From positions 1 to 35,678 of the forward strand of contig DYBL01000042.1 in assembly GCA_019418625.1 (NCBI GenBank): a DNA stretch of 35,678 bases, written 5' to 3'. Position numbers and translations under genes: made by a program. The DNA comes from Clostridiales bacterium (GTDB taxonomy: Bacteria; Bacillota; Clostridia; Oscillospirales; Oscillospiraceae). Shown here one piece after another: positions 22,679 to 29,653 of the stretch. Within the stretch, counting starts at the first letter, position 1, and each line of letters starts with the position of its first letter. The notes beneath the pieces were generated by a model. It made no database searches and was not told where the DNA came from. It worked only from the letters and a program-made list of their open reading frames with translations.

Positions 22679-23269
22679 TTACCCCAGCCGTTCCGGCATG
22701 CCGTCCTCATAGAGGCAGGTTTCCGTCAATACCCAGGGAACGGGGTAGTCGTGAGGCTCCAGGGGGATCTCCTGGCGCAGCAGCTTTTCCCGGCACAGCA
22801 GCACCGAGCCGCCCCGGTAGTGGGAGAGGAAGCGGTCGTAGTATCCGCCGCCCTGTCCCAGCCGGTGTCCCTGGTGGTTGCAGCAAAGGCACGGGAGCAC
22901 GGCAAAGTCCACCTCATCCGTGTCCACGGCGGGGCACCGAGCCGCGTCCGGCTCCGGGATACCGTAGGCGCCGGGAGACAGGTCAGTGAGAGAAGCGATC
23001 TCCCGCAGCTCCATGATGCCCGGAGCGGTGCAAAGGGGCACGCAGACTCGCTTGCCGGATTCCAGGGCGTGGGTCAGGATGGGGCGGGTGTCGATCTCGT
23101 GGGCGGTGCCCACAAAGCAAAAAATCGTAGACGATGCCTGATACTCCGGCATGGCGAGAAGGTGCGCGCAGATCTTTTGGCTGCTCTGGACCTTATAGCG
23201 GGGAGAAAGCTGGGATTCCAGGCGGCGCATGGTCTGGCGCAGGGCGCGTTTTTGGTCTTGCTTGGTCAT
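22679..23269 (-). CDS. 5-formyltetrahydrofolate cyclo-ligase
   Basis: This 196-residue protein of the MTHFS family has an N-terminal KRALRQTMRRL helix, IFCFVGTAHEIDTRPI, the VPLCTAPGIMELREI region and a C-terminal LGQGGGYYDRFL motif, the folate/ATP-binding signature (family form GxGxGYYDRfL). It converts 5-formyl-THF to 5,10-methenyl-THF with ATP, returning stored folate to the active pool. Its ATG overlaps the dinB stop (ATGA), so it is translated from the same mRNA as DNA polymerase IV. glyA follows downstream on the same strand but has its own promoter. Confidence 0.95.
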   Translation of the reverse strand: MTKQDQKRALRQTMRRLESQLSPRYKVQSSQKICAHLLAMPEYQASSTIFCFVGTAHEIDTRPILTHALESGKRVCVPLCTAPGIMELREIASLTDLSPGAYGIPEPDAARCPAVDTDEVDFAVLPCLCCNHQGHRLGQGGGYYDRFLSHYRGGSVLLCREKLLRQEIPLEPHDYPVPWVLTETCLYEDGMPERLG

Positions 23270-24480
23270 GGAAGGGGGTCCTCCTCTTTTTCGGGATGGG
23301 CGGCGCCGAAGGTGATGGCGTCCGTACCGTATTTTCCGCGGATGCGGTCCATGGCGGCTTCCAGCCGCTCCTGCTTTTCCTTTTTGGGGCCGGATGACAC
23401 GCCAAACAGATCCACTTGTTCATAGGCGTCCTCCTCGCCCACCAGATGGATGGCGGTGACGGTCAGGGCCCGGACGGGGGCAGGGGGATGCCAGAGGGTC
23501 TCGGCCAGGGCCATGGCCTCGGCGGTGAGCTCCCGGATCAATCGGGTGGGGGAGGAGAGCTGCTTTTGCCGGGAGCGGTCGTGAAATTCCGGGTCCCGCA
23601 CCGTCACCTGGATGCCGCCGGCATAGAGCCCGCAGCGGCGCAGACGGGTAGCCACGGAGTCGGCCAGCACGGCGATGCCGCTTTGCACCTGGGTGCGGGT
23701 GGTGAGGTTTTGGGGGAAGGTGGTGCCGTTGCCCACGGACTTCACCGGCTCCGCCTCGTACCGGGAGCGGACGGCGTCGTGGTCCAGGCCGTTGGCGTAC
23801 TCATAAAGCTGCACGCCCATTTTGCCCATGAGGGTCTCCAGCATCTCCGGCCGGCAGGCGGCCAGCTGACCGATGGTGTCCACGCCGTACTGGTGCAGCA
23901 GCCGCCGGGCGGCAGCGCCCACATACAGAAGGTCGCCCACCGGCAGCGGCCAGACGATCTCACGCCAGTTTTCCCGGGAAATGACGGTGGTGGCGTCGGG
24001 CTTTTTATAGTCGCTGCCCAGCTTGGCAAATACCTTGTTGAAGCTCACGCCCACCGAGAGCGTCAGCCCCAGCTCCTGCTTCATCCGCGCCCGCAGCGTG
24101 TCGGCCAGAGCGCGGGCATCCCCGCCGAACAGGTGCAGCGAGCCGGTCACGTCCAGCCAGCTCTCATCGATGCCGAAGGGCTCCACCAGATCGGTATATT
24201 GCTCATATATGGCATTGACCCGCCGGGAGTATTCCCGGTACAAAGCATGGTGGGGGGGCAGCAGCACCAGGCCGGGGCACTTTTTCCGGGCCTGCCAGAT
24301 GGTCTCCGCTGTCTGGACACCGCAGCGCTTGGCCGGCTCGTTTTTGGCCAGGATGATGCCGTGGCGGGAGGTGGGATCGCCGCAGACGGCGGTGGGGATG
24401 TCCCTTAGGTCCGGGTGGCTGAGAAGCTCCACCGAGGCATAAAAACAGTTTAGGTCACAGTGTAAGATCACGCGGTCCAT
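23266..24480 (-). CDS. dinB: DNA polymerase IV (Y-family)
   Basis: This protein of about 404 residues has the Y-family signatures: HCDLNCFYASVE at residues about 5-16 (metal-binding Asp), YREYSRRVNAIYEQYTDLVEPFGIDESWLDVTG with the catalytic SIDE-like GIDESWLD, VGVSFNKVFAKLGSDYKKP, GVDTIGQLA (HhH) and a little-finger domain after residue 240. The C-terminus ends with an EEEDPLP-like tail but without an obvious clamp-binding consensus that I can be sure of. It does error-prone translesion synthesis. The start is the ATG at 24480 after AAAGGGGG. A near-consensus LexA box covers the promoter, and the stop overlaps the next gene. Confidence 0.95.
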   Translation of the reverse strand: MDRVILHCDLNCFYASVELLSHPDLRDIPTAVCGDPTSRHGIILAKNEPAKRCGVQTAETIWQARKKCPGLVLLPPHHALYREYSRRVNAIYEQYTDLVEPFGIDESWLDVTGSLHLFGGDARALADTLRARMKQELGLTLSVGVSFNKVFAKLGSDYKKPDATTVISRENWREIVWPLPVGDLLYVGAAARRLLHQYGVDTIGQLAACRPEMLETLMGKMGVQLYEYANGLDHDAVRSRYEAEPVKSVGNGTTFPQNLTTRTQVQSGIAVLADSVATRLRRCGLYAGGIQVTVRDPEFHDRSRQKQLSSPTRLIRELTAEAMALAETLWHPPAPVRALTVTAIHLVGEEDAYEQVDLFGVSSGPKKEKQERLEAAMDRIRGKYGTDAITFGAAHPEKEEDPLP

Positions 24481-24501
24481 GGCGCACCCCCTTTCCGGAT
24501 T

Positions 24502-24520
24502 ATCATAGCACATCTGTTCG
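24502..24520 (-). promoter_or_regulatory. LexA (SOS) box over the dinB promoter
   Basis: On the minus strand CGAACAGATGTGCT (24507-24520) matches the Gram-positive LexA consensus CGAACRNRYGTTCG at 12 of 14 positions. It abuts a TATGAT -10 (24502-24507). LexA bound here would block transcription of dinB and the linked cyclo-ligase gene. Confidence 0.65.
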
Positions 24521-24521
24521 T

Positions 24522-24568
24522 GAAAGAAAAGGGGGAGGGACTGCGCGCCGGACGCGCCGTCCCTCCCC
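24522..24568 (-). terminator. Terminator of ribU
   Basis: On the minus strand GGGGAGGGAC and GTCCCTCCCC flank a G/C-rich inner hairpin, then a CCTTTTCTTTC tract. It lies 18 nt after the ribU stop. Confidence 0.75.
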
Positions 24569-24586
24569 GATAAGGTATGGACTTGT

Positions 24587-25285
24587 TTACAGGATACCCA
24601 TGAGCACCAGGGCCAGCACCACGAAGGTGGCCAGCAGGGCAAAGGAGAACAGGGCAAAACCCGTGCTGACCTTGCCGGTCTTCTGGAACACGGCCTGGGA
24701 CTCGGGCACCAGTCTGGCCTGCCGCAGGGCGGTGACCACGGGCTTGTAGAGCACCAGGATCAGCGCCATATTCAATCCGCCCTTGACCAGGTTGAACGGC
24801 AGGATGATGGGCACCAGCATATCCTTGACGACATCCCGCTCCACGCCCATGTACAGGGGGGTGATGAGGTAGTTCCAAAGCAGCATCACTACGGTCAGCG
24901 CCGCCACGCCCAAAAACAGACCCAGCACGGCACCCTTCTTGGTGTGCATCTTCTTATAGACGAAAGCGGCGGTGCAGCAGAAAGAGCAGGTGGCCAGCAC
25001 GTTCATAACCATGCCGATGGGACCGGTGTCGCTGACGGAGAACATCTCCACCAGGGCCACCACCAGCGAGATGACGGCGGAGGCCACGGGCCCGAAGATA
25101 AAGCCGCCGATGCAGATGACCGTATCCTTCAGATCCATCTGCAAAAAGCCGGACACCTGGGGCAGCATCTTGCTCAGATACATCACCACATAGGCCACGG
25201 CAGTCAGCATGCCCAGAGAGGAAAGGGTCCGCAGGTTCATCCGGGACCGGGAGACGGGCAGTACATTCACATTGGGTTCGGACAT
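24587..25285 (-). CDS. ribU: Riboflavin ECF transporter S component
   Basis: This 232-residue protein has about six membrane segments. It starts with a hydrophilic tail, then LRTLSSLGMLTAVAYVVMYL, FLQMDLKDTVICIGGFIFGP, the VSLVVALVEMF region and GPIGMVMNVLATCSFC. The ILVLYKPVVTALR segment belongs to the RibU type. The S component binds riboflavin and needs the shared ECF energizing module (EcfA/A'/T), which is not in this window. The ATG at 25285 follows AGGAG. The gene is preceded by an FMN riboswitch with its own promoter, confirming the substrate. The last helices and short tail are complete. Confidence 0.94.
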   Translation of the reverse strand: MSEPNVNVLPVSRSRMNLRTLSSLGMLTAVAYVVMYLSKMLPQVSGFLQMDLKDTVICIGGFIFGPVASAVISLVVALVEMFSVSDTGPIGMVMNVLATCSFCCTAAFVYKKMHTKKGAVLGLFLGVAALTVVMLLWNYLITPLYMGVERDVVKDMLVPIILPFNLVKGGLNMALILVLYKPVVTALRQARLVPESQAVFQKTGKVSTGFALFSFALLATFVVLALVLMGIL

Positions 25286-25390
25286 AATAAAAGCACTCCT
25301 TTTGTTTGCTTGAAAACACCCTGGATGCTTTGACTTCTCCAAGGTGAACAAGCAACAAAGAAGCGCACAAATGCGCGGCTTTGCCGCAAT

Positions 25391-25508
25391 CATCTTCTTC
25401 CATCCAGACTGTAACTGTTGGTCCCGGAGTTGCACCGGGTCAGCGGCCGCAGGAGCAGCCGGTCGCGGACTATACCGCCAGTGGGGAATCACACCCCGCC
25501 CTGAAGAC
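25391..25508 (-). promoter_or_regulatory. FMN riboswitch (RFN element) upstream of ribU
   Basis: The minus strand matches the RFN consensus in order: TCTTCAGGGCGGGGTG, ATTCCCCACTGGCGGTA, GTCCGCGA, then CCGGTGCAACTCCGG, CAACAGTTACAGTCTGGATG and GAAGA. The P1 helix pairs TCTTC (about 25503-25507) with GAAGA (about 25391-25400 region). The expression platform downstream holds a short hairpin with a T-rich tract (about 25345-25385); I cannot decide from this alone between termination and translational control. The gene controlled is ribU. Confidence 0.93.
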
Positions 25509-25534
25509 AAAGGATTCAGTTGTTTTCTGCTGAT

Positions 25535-25563
25535 AGTATACGGCGTACAGGACCAAAATGCAA
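25535..25563 (-). promoter_or_regulatory. Promoter of the FMN riboswitch-ribU transcript
   Basis: On the minus strand TTGCAT (25558-25563) and TATACT (25535-25540) are 17 nt apart, with the start site about 20 nt before the RFN element. Confidence 0.75.
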
Positions 25564-25631
25564 CCCCTAAATGAAAAACGAGTGTGGATTTTTCAAAATC
25601 GCTGAAAAAATTCCTTTTTTGGAAACGATAC

Positions 25632-25660
25632 TTTACAACCAGGAACGTATGTTCTATACT
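25632..25660 (+). promoter_or_regulatory. Promoter of the SLOG gene
   Basis: TTTACA (25632-25637) and TATACT (25655-25660) are 17 nt apart, near consensus in both boxes, about 40 nt before the start codon. It is divergent from the FMN riboswitch promoter. Confidence 0.8.
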
Positions 25661-25697
25661 GGTGCGGAGAACTCTGTAAGAGGGAGGAGGGGACGCC

Positions 25698-26222
25698 ATG
25701 CGGGGAAGGCAATCTGCCTGCTGCTTTACCGGACACCGGCCCGCCAAGCTGCCCTGGGGCTACCGGGAGGAGGATCTGCGCTGTCTGGATCTCAAGCGCC
25801 GGATGGCCGACGCGGTGGAGGCGGCCTACGCCGAGGGATACCGCCATTTCCTGTGCGGCATGGCCATGGGCTGCGACCTGTATTTTTGCGAGTGCGTGCT
25901 GGCACTGCGGGAAGCCCATCCGGATGTGACAGTGGAGGCGGCGATCCCCTGCCCCACCCAGGCGGATGCCTGGCCGGCGGACCAGCGGGCGCGGTACCGG
26001 CGGCTGGTAGAGGCGTGCGACTACGAAACGCTGGTGTCTCAGCGGTACACGTCCTCGTGCATGCAGCGGCGGGACCGCTACATGGTCGATCACGCCTCGC
26101 TGCTGATCGCCGCCTTTGACGGTACGCCCGGCGGCACCCAATATACGATCCTGTACGCCATGAGCCGGGGGCTCCAGATCGTGGATCTGCCGGTGGTCAC
26201 GCCGGAATTTACGGGAATTTAA
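25698..26222 (+). CDS. SLOG-family (DUF1273/YpsA-like) protein
   Basis: This 174-residue protein begins SACCFTGHRPAKLPWG, the signature of the DUF1273/YpsA family (PF06908), a SLOG Rossmann-like fold. It continues with FLCGMAMGCDLYFCECVLALRE, VEAAIPCP and a late FDGTPGGTQYTILYAMSRG. SLOG domains bind nucleotides or nucleotide-derived ligands. YpsA has been linked to cell-division effects, but the biochemical role is not known. GGAGGAGGGG precedes the ATG. It is transcribed from its own strong promoter and is not associated with a defence gene or CRISPR array here. Confidence 0.9.
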   Translation: MRGRQSACCFTGHRPAKLPWGYREEDLRCLDLKRRMADAVEAAYAEGYRHFLCGMAMGCDLYFCECVLALREAHPDVTVEAAIPCPTQADAWPADQRARYRRLVEACDYETLVSQRYTSSCMQRRDRYMVDHASLLIAAFDGTPGGTQYTILYAMSRGLQIVDLPVVTPEFTGI

Positions 26223-26285
26223 CGAAAATATGATGGCGCTTTTTCCGAAAAAGGGCGTATCCTAAAAGGGAAAGGCGGTGGAAGT

Positions 26286-26480
26286 GTGGATGTGACAGGG
26301 CAGATCCGCCAGCTGGAGCTGGCTGGCTTTGTGGGGGACGAGCTGGATCACGCCGTGGCCCTGGCCGGCAGCCGCCGTTTGGTATATACGGCGCTGCTGC
26401 AGGAGATCCGCCGGGGCGCGCCGCCCAAAGAGGCGCTGCGGCTGGTGGAGGGTGCGCTCCTGGTCCGGCCAGCGGAATAA
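26286..26480 (+). CDS. Small hypothetical protein
   Basis: This is a 64-residue, helix-rich soluble protein of no recognised family. It starts at GTG 26286 after a GGCGGTGG purine stretch and is followed 12 nt later by a good terminator, which supports a real gene. Sequence features are TGQIRQLELAGFVGDELDHAV and a second helix with YTALLQEIRRG. It may be cotranscribed with the SLOG gene, whose stop lies 63 bp upstream. No role can be suggested. Confidence 0.6.
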   Translation: MDVTGQIRQLELAGFVGDELDHAVALAGSRRLVYTALLQEIRRGAPPKEALRLVEGALLVRPAE

Positions 26481-26491
26481 AGAAATGGTAT

Positions 26492-26519
26492 AAGCGGCCT
26501 GTGGGCCGCTTTTTTCTTT
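26492..26519 (+). terminator. Terminator after the small hypothetical gene
   Basis: AAGCGGCC and GGCCGCTT with a TGTG loop, followed by a long T-run. Confidence 0.85.
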
Positions 26520-26569
26520 TTCCCAAGGCGCTTGCCGGAGGCAAACCGCTTTTCGCCGGGACAGGCTTG

Positions 26570-26642
26570 TGGTATAATAAAAAAATACCCTCCAAAAGAG
26601 CGCGAAACGCGGCAGACAGGGAAGCGCAACCTGTGGTTGCGC
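26570..26642 (+). promoter_or_regulatory. Promoter and leader dyad of the XRE operon
   Basis: TGGTATAAT (26570-26578) is a perfect extended -10 with no good -35. About 40 nt downstream is a perfect inverted repeat, GCGCAACC (26624-26631) and GGTTGCGC (26635-26642), with a TGT centre. It could be an operator for the XRE protein or a leader hairpin. The XRE start is at 26720. Confidence 0.5.
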
Positions 26643-26719
26643 AGATTCCATAGCCGGTTGCTGGCGATAAATCCGGGATTTTGATAAGATGGGCATACAA
26701 AACGATAAGGAGCGTGCCT

Positions 26720-27115
26720 ATGACATTTGGAGAGAAATTGCAGAAGCTGCGGCAAAAGGCTGGCATGAGCCAGGACGCGCTTGCCGAGCGGCTGGATGTG
26801 AGCCGCCAGGCGGTCTCCCGCTGGGAGCGGGACGAGACCATGCCGGAGACAGACAAGGTGGTGGCCCTGGCGGATCTGTTCGGCGTCACCACAGACTACC
26901 TGCTGCGCCAGGGCGCGGAGGAGGAGCCGCAGGCGGCCCGATCCACTGCGTCCGCACCCCGCAGAGACAGCGGACGGGACGTTCTGGAGCGTCTTGGCTA
27001 TCTGGCCAAGACGAAGGGATACCTGCTGGGCTGGGTGCTCATCGGCTGGGGCGTGCTGGACCTTGTGGTCCTGCTGCTGATGGGCCTGGGCGTACTGAAT
27101 TTTATGATGTGGTAA
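26720..27115 (+). CDS. XRE-family helix-turn-helix regulator with C-terminal membrane segment
   Basis: This 131-residue protein has a classic Cro/C1-type HTH at residues 4-60 (GEKLQKLRQKAGMSQDALAERL, then VSRQAVSRWERDETMPETD). A Ser/Arg-rich linker and one hydrophobic segment (about 100-128) follow. Membrane-tethered XRE proteins of this form are common in Clostridia next to small membrane genes. AAGGAG precedes the ATG. It heads a run of four tightly spaced genes that ends with CorA, so it may control the membrane proteins behind it. The signal is unknown. Confidence 0.88.
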   Translation: MTFGEKLQKLRQKAGMSQDALAERLDVSRQAVSRWERDETMPETDKVVALADLFGVTTDYLLRQGAEEEPQAARSTASAPRRDSGRDVLERLGYLAKTKGYLLGWVLIGWGVLDLVVLLLMGLGVLNFMMW

Positions 27116-27125
27116 GGAGGCGGAG

Positions 27126-27278
27126 ATGATGAGTGTTGCTGGAGTTGGGATCGGCATGGGGACGCTGCTGCTGATCCCCGTGCTGTACGCAGGGCTGAAG
27201 ATCGCGGCGGGCATTCTGGTGCTCCGCTATGGGAAGCAGTATGCGGACAAGATCAAGGAACAGGAGGAGGCGCCATGA
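27126..27278 (+). CDS. Small single-pass membrane protein
   Basis: A 50-residue peptide with one long hydrophobic segment (VGIGMGTLLLIPVLYAGLKIAAGILVL, given in part) and a charged C-terminus (KIKEQEEAP) lies 10 nt after the XRE stop. AAGGAGG is ahead of a double ATG. The stop overlaps the next start by four bases (ATGA at 27275-27278), so translation is coupled. No family is recognised. Confidence 0.75.
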   Translation: MMSVAGVGIGMGTLLLIPVLYAGLKIAAGILVLRYGKQYADKIKEQEEAP

Positions 27279-27826
27279 GCGGGATCTTCTGGGGATTTTT
27301 CTTTGTGTTTTTGAATTTTAACCTGACCTTCAACGGTCATGTGGTGAATCTGCTGCCCACGTTCGTGGGATACTGGATCCTGGTGCGGAGCATGGAGGCC
27401 CTGTCCGGTGAGAGCGAACTCTTTGGCGCCCTGCGGCCCTTTGCCGTGGGCATGGCAGTCTACACGGCCATCCTCTGGGTGGGGGATCTGCTGGCCATCA
27501 CCTCCTCCGGGCCGGTGAGTATGCTGCTGGGCTTGCTCTCTACCCTGGTGTCTTTGTACATCGCCTGGGGCGTGAGCCGGGCCGTGGAGGATATGGAGCG
27601 CGCCCGCGGCGCAGACCTGGGCGCGGCCGGCGTGCGCGGGGCGTGGATCGCTCTGGCCGCGGGGGAGGCGCTGGCCCTGCTGGCCAACGCCGTTGCCATG
27701 CTGGGACTGGGAGCCGTTGTGCTTGGCATCCTGGGCCTGGTGGTGGCTTTGGTTGGCATCGTGTGGTACCTGGTGGCCCTGTGGAGCAGCAAGACCCGTT
27801 ATGAGGCACTGCATGTAGGAAGATAA
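27275..27826 (+). CDS. Hypothetical multi-pass membrane protein
   Basis: This 183-residue protein has about five or six membrane segments, including an N-terminal IFWGFFFVFLNFNLTFNG, a middle AVYTAILWVGDLLAI, VSMLLGLLSTLVSLYIAWGV, and two Gly/Ala/Val-rich helices near the end. It is coupled by ATGA overlap to the small membrane gene before it. I do not recognise a family. Context with a membrane-tethered XRE regulator and CorA suggests a membrane-stress or ion-related role at most. Confidence 0.8.
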   Translation: MSGIFWGFFFVFLNFNLTFNGHVVNLLPTFVGYWILVRSMEALSGESELFGALRPFAVGMAVYTAILWVGDLLAITSSGPVSMLLGLLSTLVSLYIAWGVSRAVEDMERARGADLGAAGVRGAWIALAAGEALALLANAVAMLGLGAVVLGILGLVVALVGIVWYLVALWSSKTRYEALHVGR

Positions 27827-27852
27827 GCGGCAGAGAAAGGAAGGAAACACGT

Positions 27853-28698
27853 ATGCGGATGGTGCTGCCCATCAGCCAGATCGAACAGGCGGCCCCCTAT
27901 ATGGACCGCCGGGTGCTGGAGCACATCGGGGACGGTCAGACGGAGGCCTTCGAGGGATTTGAGAGCTTCGACCTGCTGGCGTTCGACTGGTACGATGTCC
28001 ATAGTGAACGGACGAAAAGCGCCCAGATGCTGCTGTACCTGGACCGGGAGGACCTGTTCATCTTCTGTGAGGATGACGCGGCCCTCACCCGGGCACGGAA
28101 CATCGTGGCGGAGCTGGAGGAGGAAGCGGCGGACCATCAGCGCCTGCTCTACGGCTTTTTCCTCCGGCTGCTCCGGGGGGACATGGACCATCTGGATCAG
28201 ATGGAGGACCGCATCAGCGACGGGGAGACCCGGCTGCTGGAGGGAAAACTGACAGGCGAGTGCCTGGAGCAGATCGTGGCCTGGCGGCGGGAGCTGCTGC
28301 GGCTCAAGCGGTACTATGAGCAGCTGGATGCCATTTTCGATCAGCTGGCCGTCAACGACAATGGCCTTCTGGACCGGCAGGCCGTCCGCCGCTTTTCCAA
28401 CCTGGGCAACCGGACAGAGCGTTTTTTGGGCAGCATACAGAACCTGCGGGAGGCTGTCACTCAGCTGCGGGAGGCGTATCAGTCCCAGCTGGCCATCCAG
28501 CAAAACGACCTGATGAAGCTCTTTACCCTGGTGACGGTGGTGTTCCTCCCGCTGACGCTGCTGGCGGGCTGGTACGGCATGAACTTTGTGGGTATGCCGG
28601 AGCTTCGCTGGCGCTACGGTTATCCTGCCGTGGCCGTAGTGGGATTGGCCATCGCCGTGGGGCTCGTGTGGTACTTCAGAAGAAAAAAGTGGCTGTAA
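27853..28698 (+). CDS. corA: CorA-type magnesium transporter
   Basis: This 281-residue protein has a long soluble N-terminal domain and coiled helix and two C-terminal membrane segments (about 222-242 and 252-272). The diagnostic YGMNF (GMN) at the end of the first is followed by VGMPEL. The family forms a pentameric Mg2+ (sometimes Co2+/Ni2+) channel. It is somewhat shorter than classical CorA (about 316), mainly in the N-terminal domain. AAGGAAGG precedes the ATG. It is the last gene of the XRE-membrane operon, 26 bp after the previous stop. No M-box riboswitch is seen. Confidence 0.93.
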   Translation: MRMVLPISQIEQAAPYMDRRVLEHIGDGQTEAFEGFESFDLLAFDWYDVHSERTKSAQMLLYLDREDLFIFCEDDAALTRARNIVAELEEEAADHQRLLYGFFLRLLRGDMDHLDQMEDRISDGETRLLEGKLTGECLEQIVAWRRELLRLKRYYEQLDAIFDQLAVNDNGLLDRQAVRRFSNLGNRTERFLGSIQNLREAVTQLREAYQSQLAIQQNDLMKLFTLVTVVFLPLTLLAGWYGMNFVGMPELRWRYGYPAVAVVGLAIAVGLVWYFRRKKWL

Positions 28699-28702
28699 GG
28701 GG

Positions 28703-28731
28703 TTGAAAACAGGGAAAAAACATGATATCCT
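28703..28731 (+). promoter_or_regulatory. Promoter of the TPP riboswitch-thiT transcript
   Basis: TTGAAA (28703-28708) and TATCCT (28726-28731), preceded by TGA, are 17 nt apart, about 25 nt before the riboswitch. It begins just after the corA stop, so thiT is probably a separate unit. Confidence 0.55.
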
Positions 28732-28756
28732 GACGCTGCCAAACAAATAGATTGTG

Positions 28757-28842
28757 AGCTGGGGAGCTTGTAAAACAGGCTGAGAGGGAGCTTTTAGCTT
28801 CGACCCGTGTACCTGATGCGGATAATGCCGCCGTAGGGAGCC
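28757..28842 (+). promoter_or_regulatory. TPP riboswitch (THI box) upstream of thiT
   Basis: The sequence carries the THI-box blocks in order: GGGGAGC, CAGGCTGAGAGGG, GACCC, ACCTGATGCGGATAATGCC, then GCCGTAGGGAGCC. It is followed 25 nt later by a strong terminator (28868-28902), so the mechanism is most likely transcription termination when thiamine diphosphate is bound. The gene controlled is thiT. Confidence 0.95.
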
Positions 28843-28867
28843 GTCACGATATGGGATTCCATGATGT

Positions 28868-28902
28868 GAAAACGCCCTCCCGAGCCGGGAGGGCGTTTTT
28901 TT
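28868..28902 (+). terminator. Riboswitch-controlled terminator before thiT
   Basis: AAAACGCCCTCCCG and CGGGAGGGCGTTTT with a short loop, then a T-run. It sits between the TPP aptamer and the thiT start, so it serves as the expression platform. Confidence 0.85.
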
Positions 28903-28950
28903 GTGGCCGGCGGGAACCGACTCATGATCGGAAAACAAGGAGGAAATGAA

Positions 28951-29619
28951 ATGCTCAATTGGCTGGTCAATGAAGAGGGCGGTCTTACCGCCGCCGGATA
29001 TGGGGTGAGCATCGCCATCATGGTGGTGTGTCTGCTGGCGGCATTTGCCCTGGCAGGACGTGCGTCGGGAAAGCGGGGACTGGGGGCCAAGCAGCTGGCC
29101 TACTGCGCCATGGCCCTGGCACTGGGATTTGTGACTTCGTACATCAAGCCGGTGCCCCAGATGCCCTATGGCGGCTCCGTCACGCTTATGAGCATGCTCT
29201 TTATCGTGCTGGTGGCCAACTGGTACGGGGTCAGGACCGGCGTATTGGTAGGCTTTGCCTACGGCATGCTGCAATTTTTGCAGGAGCCTTACGTGCTCAG
29301 CGTGTTCCAGGTGTGCTGTGACTATGTGTTCGCCTTTGCGGCGCTGGGCCTGGCGGGCTTCTTCCGCAACCGGAAAAACGGTCTTCTGTGGGGCTACATC
29401 GTGGCGGTGCTGGCCCGGGGCGCATTCCACTCCCTGGGCGGCTACCTCTACTGGATGGACTACATGCCGGAAAACTTCCCCCAGTCCCTCAGGGCCCTCT
29501 ATCCCATCATCTACAATTACAGCTATCTGCTGGCCGAGGGCATTTTGACGGTGATCGTCATGAAGATCCCGGCGGTGGACAAGGCACTGGAGCGGGTGCG
29601 CCAGAGCGCGGTGAAATAA
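28951..29619 (+). CDS. thiT: Thiamine ECF transporter S component
   Basis: This 222-residue protein has six predicted membrane segments. It carries ThiT-specific sequence: LALGFVTSYIKPVPQMPYGGSVTLMSM with the conserved Pro-Tyr-Gly-Gly, GVLVGFAYGMLQFLQEP, and ARGAFHSLGGYLYW with the ligand-binding aromatics. The S component binds thiamine; the ECF module is not in this window. I chose the ATG at 28951 with AGGAGG upstream; an ATG at 28924 is in frame but lacks a site. The TPP riboswitch confirms the substrate. The gene ends at a bidirectional terminator. Confidence 0.95.
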   Translation: MLNWLVNEEGGLTAAGYGVSIAIMVVCLLAAFALAGRASGKRGLGAKQLAYCAMALALGFVTSYIKPVPQMPYGGSVTLMSMLFIVLVANWYGVRTGVLVGFAYGMLQFLQEPYVLSVFQVCCDYVFAFAALGLAGFFRNRKNGLLWGYIVAVLARGAFHSLGGYLYWMDYMPENFPQSLRALYPIIYNYSYLLAEGILTVIVMKIPAVDKALERVRQSAVK

Positions 29620-29653
29620 AAAAAGGACGCGGATCATTCCGCGTCCTTTTTTT
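29618..29653. terminator. Bidirectional terminator, thiT and the feo operon
   Basis: AAAAAAGGACGCGGA and TCCGCGTCCTTTTTTT form a strong stem with A- and T-runs on both flanks. The feo-side stop codon overlaps its edge. Confidence 0.9.
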
